64,000 bases of DNA. Origin: Allobosea sp. OK403. Its GTDB lineage: Bacteria; Pseudomonadota; Alphaproteobacteria; Rhizobiales; Beijerinckiaceae. The position numbers were made by a program, and so were the translations under genes. The first letter of the stretch is position 1, and each line of letters starts with the position of its first letter. Below the pieces are notes generated by a model. It was not told the DNA's origin and searched no databases. It saw nothing but the letters and a program-made list of their open reading frames with translations. Below are positions 26,896 to 36,115 of this stretch, one piece after another. Where the stretch lies: positions 69,501 through 133,500 of the forward strand of contig NZ_FOQV01000007.1 of the NCBI RefSeq assembly GCF_900113835.1, given 5' to 3'.

Positions 26896-28221
26896 CTAGA
26901 ATTCGCCGACCTCACCCTTCGAGCCGTCGATCAGCCGCGAATGCCGGAAGGGGCTGGGATCGACGATCGGCGTGTCTCCGACTGCGAGGTCGGCGGCGAG
27001 ATGGCCGATGCCGGGTCCGAGTCCGAAGCCATGTCCGCTACAGCCGGCTGCGAGCACAAAGCCCTTCAGCCCGGCGACGGGCGAGATCACTGGCACGGCG
27101 TCGGGCGTCGAATCGACATAACCGCTCCAGCTTTCGCGGATGCCGACATCCTTGAGCGCGGGATAGAGCGCGCGAGCCCGCGCCATCGTCAATGCAATGG
27201 CGCTGCGGCTGGGCGCGGGATCGAGCACGCGGATGCGTTCGAACGGCGTTTCCTTGTCGAAGGCCCAGTTCCCCATCATGGCTTCGGGCCCTTTGAAGAA
27301 GGAGGGGCCGATTCCGAATTCCAGCGCCTTCAGGCGCCGGACGAACATCGGCATGAAGTCGCGGGCATAGCGCAGGCCTTGCGGCGTCACATCGAGCGTC
27401 GCCTTGCCGCTGATCGCGATCGTATAGCTGCCGTCGAGCCGGCGGGTCAGCGCGCAGTCGGGCGTATAGAGTGCGTCGAGCAGTTGCGGCGCAATCTCCG
27501 TCCGCAAAATTGACTGCCGGGCGCTCGCCTGGGGGAAGCGAAGACCGTGGCGGCGGCAGAAGGCCGAAGCCCAGGCGCCGCCGGAGAGAATGACGGAGCG
27601 GGTCCGGATCGATCCCTTCTCGGTGATCACGCCCGTGACGGCGCCATTCGTGATGTCGAGCCCGCGCGCCGCGCAATCCTGATGGATCGTCGCGCCGTTC
27701 AGTCTTGCGCCATGGGCGAGCACGGGAGCCGCCAGGGCTGGTTCGGCCTTGCCATCGCTGACCGAATGCACGCCGCCGAGCCAGGACCGGCCGGTGCCGC
27801 TGGTCATGGCGCTGGCCTCGGCTCCTGACAGCATGCGCGTGTCGATGCCTAATTGCCGGGCCGTTCCGCGCCATTTCTCCCATTGCGCGATCTGGTCGGC
27901 ATCGTTGCTGGCATAGACCAGCCCAGTGCGGCGGAAGCCGATATCGCGACCGATCTCGCCGTTAAAGCGCTCCCATAATTCCATGGCGCGCATGGCGAGC
28001 GGCAATTCGCGCGCATCGCGGTTCTGTTGCCGGCACCAGCCCCAGTTGCGGCTCGATTGTTCGGCGCCGACGATGCCTTTCTCCAGCAGCGCGACGGAAT
28101 GGCCGCGCTTCGCCAGGTAATAGGCTGCGGCGCTGCCGACGATGCCGGCGCCGATGACCACGACATCGACCTCGGTCGGCAGGCGCTCGTCGCTGGCGAC
28201 GCGTTCGATTGTCGGTGACAT
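26896..28221 (-). CDS. FAD-dependent oxidoreductase, DAO family (paralogue A)
   Basis: 441 residues. FAD fold DVVVIGAGIVGSAAAYYLAKRGHSVALLEKG near residues 20-50, then the distinctive EQSSRNWGWCRQQNRD block, and AAGCSGHGFGLGPGIGHLAADL at the C-terminus for the FAD pyrophosphate. It probably oxidises a secondary amine or D-amino acid. ATG 28221 is preferred over the TTG at 28224. It is closely related to the protein at 30117-31445 (same length, same SSRNWGWCRQQNRD block, same ends). The two flank an amidase and a RidA gene on the same strand. Confidence 0.87.
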   Translation of the reverse strand: MSPTIERVASDERLPTEVDVVVIGAGIVGSAAAYYLAKRGHSVALLEKGIVGAEQSSRNWGWCRQQNRDARELPLAMRAMELWERFNGEIGRDIGFRRTGLVYASNDADQIAQWEKWRGTARQLGIDTRMLSGAEASAMTSGTGRSWLGGVHSVSDGKAEPALAAPVLAHGARLNGATIHQDCAARGLDITNGAVTGVITEKGSIRTRSVILSGGAWASAFCRRHGLRFPQASARQSILRTEIAPQLLDALYTPDCALTRRLDGSYTIAISGKATLDVTPQGLRYARDFMPMFVRRLKALEFGIGPSFFKGPEAMMGNWAFDKETPFERIRVLDPAPSRSAIALTMARARALYPALKDVGIRESWSGYVDSTPDAVPVISPVAGLKGFVLAAGCSGHGFGLGPGIGHLAADLAVGDTPIVDPSPFRHSRLIDGSKGEVGEF

Positions 28222-28309
28222 CAATCCAAGGCTCCGGGGGGCAGTCTCGTCGCGACGTTAGCGCGCGAACTGCTGCCGGCATTGGATCATCTTTGCGCCT
28301 GCGTCGGTC

Positions 28310-29656
28310 TCAATGCCGCAGGGCGGCCTCGATCCCGGCCGCGATCGAAAACAAGGCGTGGTCGCCGCCGGTCTCGCCCGTCAGCATCAATCCGACCGGC
28401 GCTTGTCCGGGCTCGTGGCAGGGCAGGCTGATCGAGCAGCGGTCGAGGAAATTGCCGAGGCTCGGATTGCGCAGGAGGAGTGCGTTGAGCCGGAAATACT
28501 CGGCATCCTCGACTAGCTCGTCGAGGCGCGGCGCTATGATCGGGCAGGTCGGCATCACCAACGCGTCATACTCGGCCGTCTGCGCATCCATCGCCGCAAT
28601 GATAGCGCGCCGTGCCTGAACCAGATTGACATAGTCGGCGGCCAGCATCTGCGCGCCGGTCGCGATCCGGCTGCTCACGCGTGGATCATAGAGATCGCCC
28701 TTGCTTGCCAGCAAGGCACGGTGCCAGGCAAAGGCTTCGGGCGCCGCGAAGCCGCCCTTGGCGGTGACCATTGCCTGGCCGATCTCGGCAAGCGGCGCGA
28801 AATCGACTTCGACGATCCGCGCCCCGAGCCCGCTCAGCCGTGCGATCGCCTTGTCGAAGGCGGCGGAAACCGCTGCATCCATGCCGTCGCGCACGATCTG
28901 GGTCGGGATCGCCAGGCGCAGGCCCGACACAGGCCGCGTTGCGGGCAAGGCAGGCGTCTCGCCCGCCAGCACACCGTCGACGCTGGCGCAGCAGCCGACG
29001 CTGGCGCCGAGCGGCCCGAGCGAATCCAGGCTGCCCGATAGCGGGATGACGCCGTCGAGCGGCACCCGCCGCGCGGTCGGCTTGTAGCCGACGATGCCGC
29101 ACAGCGCGGCTGGAATGCGGCAGGAGCCGCCGGTGTCGCTGCCGAGTGCGACAATCGCCATCCCATCCGCAACCGCCACGCCCGAGCCCGACGAACTGCC
29201 GCCGGGAATGCGGCGCGAGGCGCGGTCCCAGGGGCTGAGCGGCGTGCCGTAATGCGGGTTTGCGCCGATGCCGGAATAGGCGAATTCGGTCATGTTGGCG
29301 CGGCCGATGGGGATGAACCCGGCTGCCAGCATGCGCGCGATCGTCGGCGCATGGGCTTTCGCCGGCGCGCTGTCGGCGAGCGCGCGCGAGCCGGCCATGC
29401 TGCGTTCGCCGGCGACGTCGTAGAGATCCTTCACCGCGAAGGGGATGCCGGCGAAGGAGCTGGCAGCCCGGCCGGCGCGCCGCAGCGCGTCATGCGCGTC
29501 GGCGGAGCTGCGGGCTGCGTCCGCCGAGACGCAGATGAAGGCGCGTGCGCCCTCACCAGCGGGATCGGCGATCCTCTCCAGGCATTCCTCCACGAGGGCG
29601 CGGGCGGTGAGCGTCTCGTTTGCCAGTGCCTTGGCGGTGTCCTGCAGAGTGCGCAT
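28310..29656 (-). CDS. Amidase signature family protein
   Basis: 448 residues. The Ser-cisSer-Lys triad is visible: Lys in FAVKDLYDVAG, the cis-Ser in the GGSSSGSG block and the nucleophile Ser in SDTGGSCRIPA. Such enzymes hydrolyse amide bonds; subgroup members act on allophanate, hydantoin products or simple amides. ATG 29656 opens MRTLQDTAKALAN; the longer frame to 29797 adds an arginine-rich stretch overlapping the RidA gene and is rejected. It lies between the RidA gene (41 bp) and the paralogue A oxidase. Confidence 0.88.
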   Translation of the reverse strand: MRTLQDTAKALANETLTARALVEECLERIADPAGEGARAFICVSADAARSSADAHDALRRAGRAASSFAGIPFAVKDLYDVAGERSMAGSRALADSAPAKAHAPTIARMLAAGFIPIGRANMTEFAYSGIGANPHYGTPLSPWDRASRRIPGGSSSGSGVAVADGMAIVALGSDTGGSCRIPAALCGIVGYKPTARRVPLDGVIPLSGSLDSLGPLGASVGCCASVDGVLAGETPALPATRPVSGLRLAIPTQIVRDGMDAAVSAAFDKAIARLSGLGARIVEVDFAPLAEIGQAMVTAKGGFAAPEAFAWHRALLASKGDLYDPRVSSRIATGAQMLAADYVNLVQARRAIIAAMDAQTAEYDALVMPTCPIIAPRLDELVEDAEYFRLNALLLRNPSLGNFLDRCSISLPCHEPGQAPVGLMLTGETGGDHALFSIAAGIEAALRH

Positions 29657-29697
29657 CTCGTCGATCTCCTTCGCCCACCCTCGCAGCACGATCTGCG

Positions 29698-30042
29698 TCA
29701 GACCAGGGCCTGCACCTGGATTTCGACGAGAATCGCCTCGGCTGCAAGCCGGGACTCGACGGTGGCGCGCGCCGGAGGAGCCTCGGGATCGACCCACGCG
29801 TCCCAGGCCGCGTTCATTTCATTGAACGCGCCGATATCCTTCAGCCAGATATTGGCGGTGACGATCTTCGATTTGCTGGTGCCGGCCAGCGCCAGGAAAT
29901 GGTCGATCTGCGCCAGGATGTCGGCAGTCTGTTCCTTGGCGCCGCCGCTGCGATCCTTGGCCGTGATGCCGGAGAGGAAGGCGAAGCCGTTGGCGACGAC
30001 GACGCGGCTCAGCCGGGCGCTCTTCTCGTGACGGGTGATCAT
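29698..30042 (-). CDS. RidA (YjgF/YER057c/UK114) family enamine/imine deaminase
   Basis: 114 residues, the normal family length, opening MITRHEKSARLSRVVVANGF. The segment AKEQTADILAQIDHFLALAG and the C-terminal PPARATVESRLAAEAILVEIQVQA include the conserved Arg (RATVES) that holds the carboxylate of the imine. RidA-type proteins release ammonia from reactive enamines and imines made by PLP or flavin enzymes. Sitting between two DAO-family oxidases fits that role. ATG 30042 is chosen; a TTG at 30090 would add 16 residues not seen in the family. Confidence 0.87.
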   Translation of the reverse strand: MITRHEKSARLSRVVVANGFAFLSGITAKDRSGGAKEQTADILAQIDHFLALAGTSKSKIVTANIWLKDIGAFNEMNAAWDAWVDPEAPPARATVESRLAAEAILVEIQVQALV

Positions 30043-30116
30043 GTCGAGGGATATCCGAGTTGTGGCGCGGTCCGGATGGGTCTGCGCCAAAGGGAAAAAG
30101 GGGGCTCTGACGCTGC

Positions 30117-31445
30117 TTACATCAATCCGGGTTCGCCGAGATCGCTGCCATCGACGAGGCGGCTATAGCGATAGGGATGGGGATCGACGATCGGCGCGTC
30201 GCCCGCGATGATGTCGGCCGCGAGCCGGCCGGCCGCCGGGCCGACGCCGAAGCCATGGCCGCTGAAGCCGGCCGAGACATGCAGGCCCGGCAATTTGTCG
30301 ATGGCCGAGATCACCGGCACCCAGTCGGGCGTGAAGTCGATCAGGCCGCCATATTTGTGCGCAATCTTCACATCGGCGAGCTGCGGATAGATCTCGCCGA
30401 TGCGCTTCAGCGCGAAGCTGATCAGCTTTTCCTGCGGCGGCGGGTCATAGGTTCGCATCTTCTCGAAGGGCGAGATGCTGTCATTGCTCCAGCGCATCAG
30501 GGCCTCGGGGCCCGAAAAGAAGGTCTTGTCGGCGCGGATGGTCAGCAGCCTGTGGCGTTTCTTGAAGGTGGCCCAGAACGGCTTGGCGTACATCATCCCC
30601 TGCGGGCTGAGTCGAAGCAGCCCGCGCCCGCTGATGCCGATCGTGTAGCCGCCGTCGAGCCGGCGCCTGAAGGTGACGTCCGGCGTCGAGATGCCACCTA
30701 CGGTGACCTCCGGCGCCGGCGCGGTGAAGAACGAGGTCGACTGCACGCCGGCCAATGGCATGTCGATGCCATGGTGCCGACAGAACATCGAGGTCCAGAC
30801 GCCGCCAGCGACGAGCACGGTGCTGGTCCGGATCGTGCCCTTCTCGGTGACGACCGCCGAGACGCGGCCCGCCGAGGTCTCGAGCCCGCGCGCCGCGCAA
30901 TCCTGGTGGATGGTCACGCCGAGTCTGCGGGCCGCTTCCGCGAAGGCTGGGGTGGCGAGCGCCGGCTCGGCCTTGCCGTCGGTCGGCGAATGGATGCCGC
31001 CGATCCAGTTCTCGGTCGAGCCCGGCGACATCGCCTTGGCCTCGGCTGCGGAGAGCACGCGGCTATGCATCTGCATCTCGCGTGCCTTGTCGCTCCAGTT
31101 GGACCAGGCGTCGAGATCGGATTGCTTGGTCGTCACATAGACCAGGCCGGTGCGCCGGAAGCCCGTATCCGCGCCCAGCTCCTCATTGAGCCCGTTCCAC
31201 ATCTCGACGGCGCGCTGGGCCAGCGGCAATTCGCGCAGGTCGCGATTCTGCTGGCGGCACCAGCCCCAGTTCCGGCTCGATTGCTCGCCCGCGACATAGC
31301 CCTTCTCGACCACCGCGACGGAATGGCCCTTCTTGGCGAGATGATAGGCGGTGGTGATGCCGGCGATGCCGCCGCCGATCACGACGACATCGGCTGAACT
31401 CGGCAGCGTCTCATCGCTGCGAATGCGCGTGACCGGAGGCGACAT
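30117..31445 (-). CDS. FAD-dependent oxidoreductase, DAO family (paralogue B)
   Basis: 442 residues from ATG 31445. FAD fold DVVVIGGGIAGITTAYHLAKKGHSVAVVEKG; EQSSRNWGWCRQQNRDLRELPLAQRA block; C-terminal SAGFSGHGFGVGPAAGRLAADI. It matches paralogue A (26896) along its full length, including the shared GWCRQQNRD, TIHQDCAARGLE, TEKGTIRT-type and PIVDPHPYRYSRLVDGS segments, so the pair arose by duplication. It is the first gene after the XRE-cupin regulator on the same strand. Substrate may be a D-amino acid, N-methyl amino acid or opine-like secondary amine. Confidence 0.87.
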   Translation of the reverse strand: MSPPVTRIRSDETLPSSADVVVIGGGIAGITTAYHLAKKGHSVAVVEKGYVAGEQSSRNWGWCRQQNRDLRELPLAQRAVEMWNGLNEELGADTGFRRTGLVYVTTKQSDLDAWSNWSDKAREMQMHSRVLSAAEAKAMSPGSTENWIGGIHSPTDGKAEPALATPAFAEAARRLGVTIHQDCAARGLETSAGRVSAVVTEKGTIRTSTVLVAGGVWTSMFCRHHGIDMPLAGVQSTSFFTAPAPEVTVGGISTPDVTFRRRLDGGYTIGISGRGLLRLSPQGMMYAKPFWATFKKRHRLLTIRADKTFFSGPEALMRWSNDSISPFEKMRTYDPPPQEKLISFALKRIGEIYPQLADVKIAHKYGGLIDFTPDWVPVISAIDKLPGLHVSAGFSGHGFGVGPAAGRLAADIIAGDAPIVDPHPYRYSRLVDGSDLGEPGLM

Positions 31446-31505
31446 GAGCTGGCTTTCCTTGGCGGTGGCGTAGTTCGGGGGAAGGGTTGGGTTCTAAATC
31501 GGGCT

Positions 31506-32138
31506 CTAGAGATGCGTGTCGAGGACGCTCATGATCCAGAGCAGCTTGGCGTCCGCATCCGAGCGGTTGGCGATGTGGTGCGGGGCATCGCTCTTGAACT
31601 GGAAGCTGTCGCCCTCGGCAAGCCTGGCCATGCGCTCGCCGACGGTCAGCTCGATGCATCCCGACATGACATAGCCGCCCTTTTGCCCGGTGCCGATGAG
31701 CACGTCCTCGCTGTTTCCGCCGGGCGGCAGCGTCACGATCATGAAGCGCAGATTCTCGTCATTGCGGGGCGAGAGCAGTTCCTTCACCAGCCGCGTCTCG
31801 CCGACGACGATGCGCGGCCGCTGTGCGCCGCGTCGCACGAAGGGTGGGTCTTCGGTCGGTTGCGGCTCGCGATGCTCCAGGAACTCCCAGAGATTCACGC
31901 CGAGCGCGGCCCTGATGCGCTGCAGCGTCTTCATCGACGGGTTGGAGTTGCCGCGTTCGATCTGGCTGATGATGCCGGCTGAGACGCCGGCCTTTGCCGC
32001 AAGATCGAGAATGGTGAGATTGCGCTCGCCGCGCAGGTTGCGCAGCCTCTCGCCAATCTGCTTGGCGCCGCCCTCGGGGGGAGACATCGCCTCGATCACC
32101 TTGATGTCGCGTGCGCTATTCGCGGGCATGGTGCTCAT
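31506..32138 (-). CDS. XRE-family regulator with C-terminal cupin (PuuR-like)
   Basis: 210 residues. An N-terminal XRE helix-turn-helix (IGERLRNLRGERNLTILDLAAKAGVSAGIISQIERG, about residues 27-62) is fused to a C-terminal cupin (VTLPPGGNSEDVLIGTGQKGGYVMSGCIEL...EGDSFQFKSDAPHHIANRSD). This is the architecture of PuuR and related repressors of amine catabolism. ATG 32138 is chosen, with ATG 32129 an alternative. It is divergent from the peptide-type binding protein gene at 32402 and co-directional with the oxidase B cluster; a palindrome lies just upstream (32151). Confidence 0.9.
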   Translation of the reverse strand: MSTMPANSARDIKVIEAMSPPEGGAKQIGERLRNLRGERNLTILDLAAKAGVSAGIISQIERGNSNPSMKTLQRIRAALGVNLWEFLEHREPQPTEDPPFVRRGAQRPRIVVGETRLVKELLSPRNDENLRFMIVTLPPGGNSEDVLIGTGQKGGYVMSGCIELTVGERMARLAEGDSFQFKSDAPHHIANRSDADAKLLWIMSVLDTHL

Positions 32139-32150
32139 ATTTCCATCTTA

Positions 32151-32165
32151 ATGAATGAGATTCAT
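32151..32165. promoter_or_regulatory. Palindrome upstream of the XRE-cupin gene
   Basis: ATGAAT-GAG-ATTCAT is a perfect inverted repeat 12 bases upstream of the regulator start codon on the minus strand. A similar half-site (ATGAATATTTCA) lies at 32347 near the start region of the divergent binding-protein gene. It is a good candidate for autoregulation by the XRE-cupin protein. Confidence 0.5.
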
Positions 32166-32326
32166 ATGGGATTGCGCGCAGCCATGCAATCGGCCGCAGA
32201 GCCTCAAGCCTCGAAAATCTCGTTCTTTCAACGGCATTGATACAAAAATTGCTTCAAGCCGTTCGACGTGGCGTTTTCCGCCAGGAGTAGGCGTCTCGCT
32301 TCACATCTGCGGTTCGTGCAATTGGC

Positions 32327-32360
32327 TTGACGTGAAAATCAATAAAATGAATATTTCAAT
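32327..32360 (+). promoter_or_regulatory. Putative promoter with operator-like half-site for the peptide-type transport operon
   Basis: TTGACG at 32327-32332 is followed after 16-17 bases by an AT-rich block GAATAT/AATATT at about 32349-32355, a reasonable sigma-70-like pair. ATGAATATTTCAAT (32347-32360) shares ATGAAT and a TTCA arm with the palindrome at 32151. The block is markedly AT-rich compared with the surrounding DNA. Confidence 0.4.
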
Positions 32361-32401
32361 CCGTGCGCGGATCGCCGTCCGCAGCAACAGGGGGCCATGC
32401 G

Positions 32402-34078
32402 ATGACAGATCGCCGTGAAGCTGAGCCGTCCAAGGGCGGGGCCGTCTCCCGCCGCGCAATGCTGCTGGGTGTTTCTGTCCTGGCGCTCGCGCCCTGGGGC
32501 TCGCAACTCCAGGCACAGCCAGCGCCGAAGCCGAAGGGGCCGCCATCCGCGCCAAAGGGACAGGCGGTCATCGGCTATTCGCAGGAGATCACCGTCCTGC
32601 ACCCGCTGATGCCGGCGAATGAGGTCGATCAGGGCGTCTGGTGGAATCTGTTCAGCCCGCTATGGGCGCTGGATCAGGCTGGCAAATTTGTCCCCGTATT
32701 GGCCAAGGACGTGCCGACCGTGGCCAATGGCGGGATTTCCGCTGATGGATTGGTCTGGAAGGTGACACTGCGCGAGGGTGTCAAATGGCATGACGGCCGG
32801 GATTTCTCGGCTGAAGACGTCCGGTTCACCTTCGATCTCATCCGGAATCCGCAGTTTCGTACGCGCAGCCGCTCCGGCTTCAGTCTCATCGAGGACGTCA
32901 AGACGGAAGGCAACACGATCAGCTGGCGGATGAAGGAGCCTTTTGCGCCGTTCCTGTCCTTCCTCGCCTGGACCTTCATCGTGCCCAGGCATCTGCTCGA
33001 TGGTGCGGCCGATCCGAATGCGACGCCCTTCCATGCCAACCCCGTCGGCACGGGCCCGTTCAAGTTCGTCGAGCGCAAGACCGGAAGCCATGTCTTGCTC
33101 GCGGCCAACACGGCCTATTTCGGCGAAGGGCCTTATCTGGAGCGGCTGGTTTTCCGTTATGTGCCCGACCTCAACGCGATGTACACGCAGTTCCGGACGG
33201 GCGAGATCGACTATATCGGCCTCCAGGGCATTCCGCCGAACCACTACGCCGAGGCAAGCACGCTCAAGAACGTCGTCGTGCATCTCTGCCCAAGGGCTTC
33301 CGTCGAGAACCTCACGCTCAATCTCGCCCATCCCGCCCTGAAGGAGAAGGCGGTCCGGCAGGCGCTCTATCTCGCCATGGACAAGAAGGCGATCGTCGAG
33401 GCGCTTTATTACGGGCTTCCCCTTCCGGCTTCGAGCTTCATGCCGCCGCAGAGCTGGGCCTTTAACGACGCGCTTCCGCGCCATGTCCACGATCCTGCCA
33501 AGGCCAGGGCCATTCTCGACGCGGCCGGCTGGAAGCCCGGCCCCGACGGCGTGCGCGTAAAGGCCGGGGTGCGTCTCGCCTTCACCAACTCGACCACGAC
33601 CGGGAATCCGACGCGCGAACAGGCCCAGCAGCTGCTGGTGCAGGACTGGGCCCAGATCGGCGCCGAGATGACCATCAAGAACATGCCGGCCGCGGTGCTC
33701 TGGGCGAAGTTCTGGGCGGAGTCTCAGTTCGACAGCCTGATGACCAATACGACCTATACGGTCGCCTCCGATCCCGACGTGATACATCGCTTCGGCGGTA
33801 ACGCGATCCCGCTCAAAGCCGGTACGGGCTCCAATGTCAGCCAGTACGAAAACCCCAAGGTCGACGGCTTGCTGGCGAAAGGCATCGCCATGACCGATAT
33901 GGCCCAGCGGGCCGAGATTTATCGGGAGGCGCAGGCGCTGATCCTCGACGATCTGCCGATGCTGCCGATCTTCCAATCTGTTCAGGTCGAGGGCACCAAG
34001 CTCGGGCTCACGGGCTTCGCCAACAACGTCAACGTGCTCTCCAACACCTGGAATGCCGGCAGTTGGTACTGGGCTTGA
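32402..34078 (+). CDS. Peptide-type ABC transporter substrate-binding protein 1 (SBP_bac_5, DppA/OppA-like)
   Basis: 558 residues. A twin-arginine-like signal (SRRAMLLGVSVLALAPWG) sits at residues 20-40, followed by a Pro/Ala-rich linker. The mature part has KWHDGRDFSAEDVRFTF and NPVGTGPFKFVERKTG, standard for family-5 binding proteins, and ends NTWNAGSWYWA. ATG 32402 follows GGGGG by about 7 bases. It is closely related to the next protein (34394), a tandem duplication. It would deliver a peptide, opine or similar solute to the permeases at 36116 and 37069. Confidence 0.9.
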   Translation: MTDRREAEPSKGGAVSRRAMLLGVSVLALAPWGSQLQAQPAPKPKGPPSAPKGQAVIGYSQEITVLHPLMPANEVDQGVWWNLFSPLWALDQAGKFVPVLAKDVPTVANGGISADGLVWKVTLREGVKWHDGRDFSAEDVRFTFDLIRNPQFRTRSRSGFSLIEDVKTEGNTISWRMKEPFAPFLSFLAWTFIVPRHLLDGAADPNATPFHANPVGTGPFKFVERKTGSHVLLAANTAYFGEGPYLERLVFRYVPDLNAMYTQFRTGEIDYIGLQGIPPNHYAEASTLKNVVVHLCPRASVENLTLNLAHPALKEKAVRQALYLAMDKKAIVEALYYGLPLPASSFMPPQSWAFNDALPRHVHDPAKARAILDAAGWKPGPDGVRVKAGVRLAFTNSTTTGNPTREQAQQLLVQDWAQIGAEMTIKNMPAAVLWAKFWAESQFDSLMTNTTYTVASDPDVIHRFGGNAIPLKAGTGSNVSQYENPKVDGLLAKGIAMTDMAQRAEIYREAQALILDDLPMLPIFQSVQVEGTKLGLTGFANNVNVLSNTWNAGSWYWA

Positions 34079-34229
34079 GACTGCGTCGGGAAAGGCTCCG
34101 GTGAGAAGCCGAGCCGGCGCAGAAGCCTATGCCGTCGATGGCGGTCGAATCGGCAGATTCTATCCGGCCTGCGGCCGCGATCAGTATCCGAATGAGGGCG
34201 CTGCAAGCCTAACCTAGGGGGAAGGTTGC

Positions 34230-34260
34230 AAGATCGGCCAACCAAAAGATCGGCCAACCA
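34230..34260. repeat. 15-bp direct repeat in the gap between the two binding-protein genes
   Basis: AAGATCGGCCAACCA occurs at 34230-34244 and again at 34246-34260. The rest of the 315-bp gap (34079-34393) shows no gene; it includes GGGGGAAGGTTGC before the repeat and the start region of the second binding-protein gene. The repeats could be regulator half-sites for a second promoter. Confidence 0.6.
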
Positions 34261-34393
34261 TGAGCGACCCGCCAGACGAAGCGGGAGCGCGTGGCCAAGC
34301 GGTCGAACTGATCTGGATCGGGCCGGGGTGCGCGTCGCGCCGGTTCGGATTGTCTCCCGCCTTCGGCAAAACAAAGAACAGAGGGGTTTCTCG

Positions 34394-36082
34394 ATGACCA
34401 AGCATTCCAACGAGACGGGCAGATCGGCTTTCCCGATGCCTGCCTTGCATCGCCGCGAAGTTCTCGCGCTCGGCGCGGGCGGCCTGCTCGCCGCCTCCGG
34501 CTTCAGTGCCCGCGCCCAGACCAAGGCCGCTCCGCCGCCGCCAGCCAAGCCGACCGGACAGGTCGTCGTCGGCCTGTCGCAGGAGCCGACCGCCTTCAAC
34601 CCGCTGATGCCCGGCATCGAGGTCGACGAGACCGTCTGGATGCAGGTCTTCAACACGATGTGGCTGGCCGATCCGCAGGGCAATCTGATGCCCGACCTCG
34701 CGGTCGAGATCCCCAGCGAGGCGAATGGCGGCATCTCGGATGGCGGTCTGGCCTGGAAGGTCAAGCTGCGTCCCGGCGTCACCTGGCATGACGGCACGCC
34801 CTTCACCGCCGAGGACGTGAAATACACCCTCGAACTGATCAATGCGCCGGGCTTCAAGAGCCGTACCCGCGTCGGCCATGCCCTGGTCAAGGACATCAAG
34901 GTCACCGGGCCCCTGGAGATCGCCTGGCGCATGGAAAAGGCCTATGCGCCTTATCTCGCGCTGCTCTCCAACACCTATATCGTGCCCAAGCATTTGCTGG
35001 AGAAGGCGGCCGATCCCAATACGGCCCCCTTCAACGGCGCGCCTGTCGGCACCGGCCCGTTCAAATGGGGCACGCGCCAGCCGGGCGACAACATCACCCT
35101 GGTCGCCAATGAGAAGTACCACGGCAAGGGGCCCTATCTGGAGAAGGCCGTCCTCAAATACGTGCCCGACCAGACCGCGCTCTACGCCCAGTTTCGCACC
35201 GGCCAGGTCGATCTGATCATCGGCACCGGCATCCCCGCGAATTTCTACGAGGAAGCCAAGAAGCTGCCGGGCCGCAAGGTCGTGATGATCCCGAACGCCT
35301 CGCTCGAGATCCTGATGCCGAACCTCGAGAACCCGGTCCTGGCCGAGAAGGCGGTGCGCCAGGCGCTCTATGCCTCGATCAATAAGCAGGCGATCATCGA
35401 CATCATCTACTACGGCACCCACAAGCCGACCGAATCCTTCGCGCCGCAGGAATCCTGGGCCTACAACCCGAACCTGCCGAAGCAGCAATACGACCTCGCC
35501 AAGGCCAACAAGATCCTCGACGAGGCCGGCTGGAAGCGCTCGGGCTCGGGCGTGCGCATGAAGAACGGTGTGCCGCTCGAATTTGCGGTCTCGACCACGA
35601 CTGGTGCCGCGCTGCGCGAGCAGTGCCAGCAATTGATGATGCAGGACTGGCAGCAGGTCGGCGTCAAGATGACGATCAACAACATGCCGGCGGCCGTGAT
35701 CTGGGGCGATTTCTACACCCGCTCGAAATTCCAGTCGCTTCTGGTCGGCACCGCCTTCCGCACCGTGATCGATCCCGATCCGGCCTCGCGCTTCGCGTCT
35801 GATGCGATCCCGGCCAAGAACGGCAGCGGCGCCAACCAGATGCAGTGGCAGAACGCCGAGGTCGACAAGCTGCTCAAGGCCGGCCAGGAGACCTTCGACC
35901 AGGCCAAGCGCAAGGAGATCTACTGGAAGCTGCAGGAGGTCGCCCGCGAGGAGCTGCCGATCCTGCCGATCTTCCAGTACGCTCCGATCGAGGGCTACAA
36001 GGAAGGCCTCATTGGCTTCGAGCCCAACATCAATGCCCGCCAGAACACCTGGAACATGGGCGTCTGGTACTGGGCGCGCTGA
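34394..36082 (+). CDS. Peptide-type ABC transporter substrate-binding protein 2 (SBP_bac_5)
   Basis: 562 residues. A Tat-like signal (HRREVLALGAGGLLAASGF) lies around residues 19-38, then a Pro-rich linker (KAAPPPPAKPTG). The family blocks TWHDGTPFTAEDVKYTL and APVGTGPFKWG and the ending NTWNMGVWYWAR match the preceding protein. ATG 34394 is preceded by GAGGGG; the open frame to 34226 lies in non-coding sequence. Two binding proteins for one permease pair suggest two related ligands. The next gene starts 33 bp later. Confidence 0.91.
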   Translation: MTKHSNETGRSAFPMPALHRREVLALGAGGLLAASGFSARAQTKAAPPPPAKPTGQVVVGLSQEPTAFNPLMPGIEVDETVWMQVFNTMWLADPQGNLMPDLAVEIPSEANGGISDGGLAWKVKLRPGVTWHDGTPFTAEDVKYTLELINAPGFKSRTRVGHALVKDIKVTGPLEIAWRMEKAYAPYLALLSNTYIVPKHLLEKAADPNTAPFNGAPVGTGPFKWGTRQPGDNITLVANEKYHGKGPYLEKAVLKYVPDQTALYAQFRTGQVDLIIGTGIPANFYEEAKKLPGRKVVMIPNASLEILMPNLENPVLAEKAVRQALYASINKQAIIDIIYYGTHKPTESFAPQESWAYNPNLPKQQYDLAKANKILDEAGWKRSGSGVRMKNGVPLEFAVSTTTGAALREQCQQLMMQDWQQVGVKMTINNMPAAVIWGDFYTRSKFQSLLVGTAFRTVIDPDPASRFASDAIPAKNGSGANQMQWQNAEVDKLLKAGQETFDQAKRKEIYWKLQEVAREELPILPIFQYAPIEGYKEGLIGFEPNINARQNTWNMGVWYWAR

Positions 36083-36115
36083 GACCATGACGCGCTCCGC
36101 CCGGAACCACGCACC

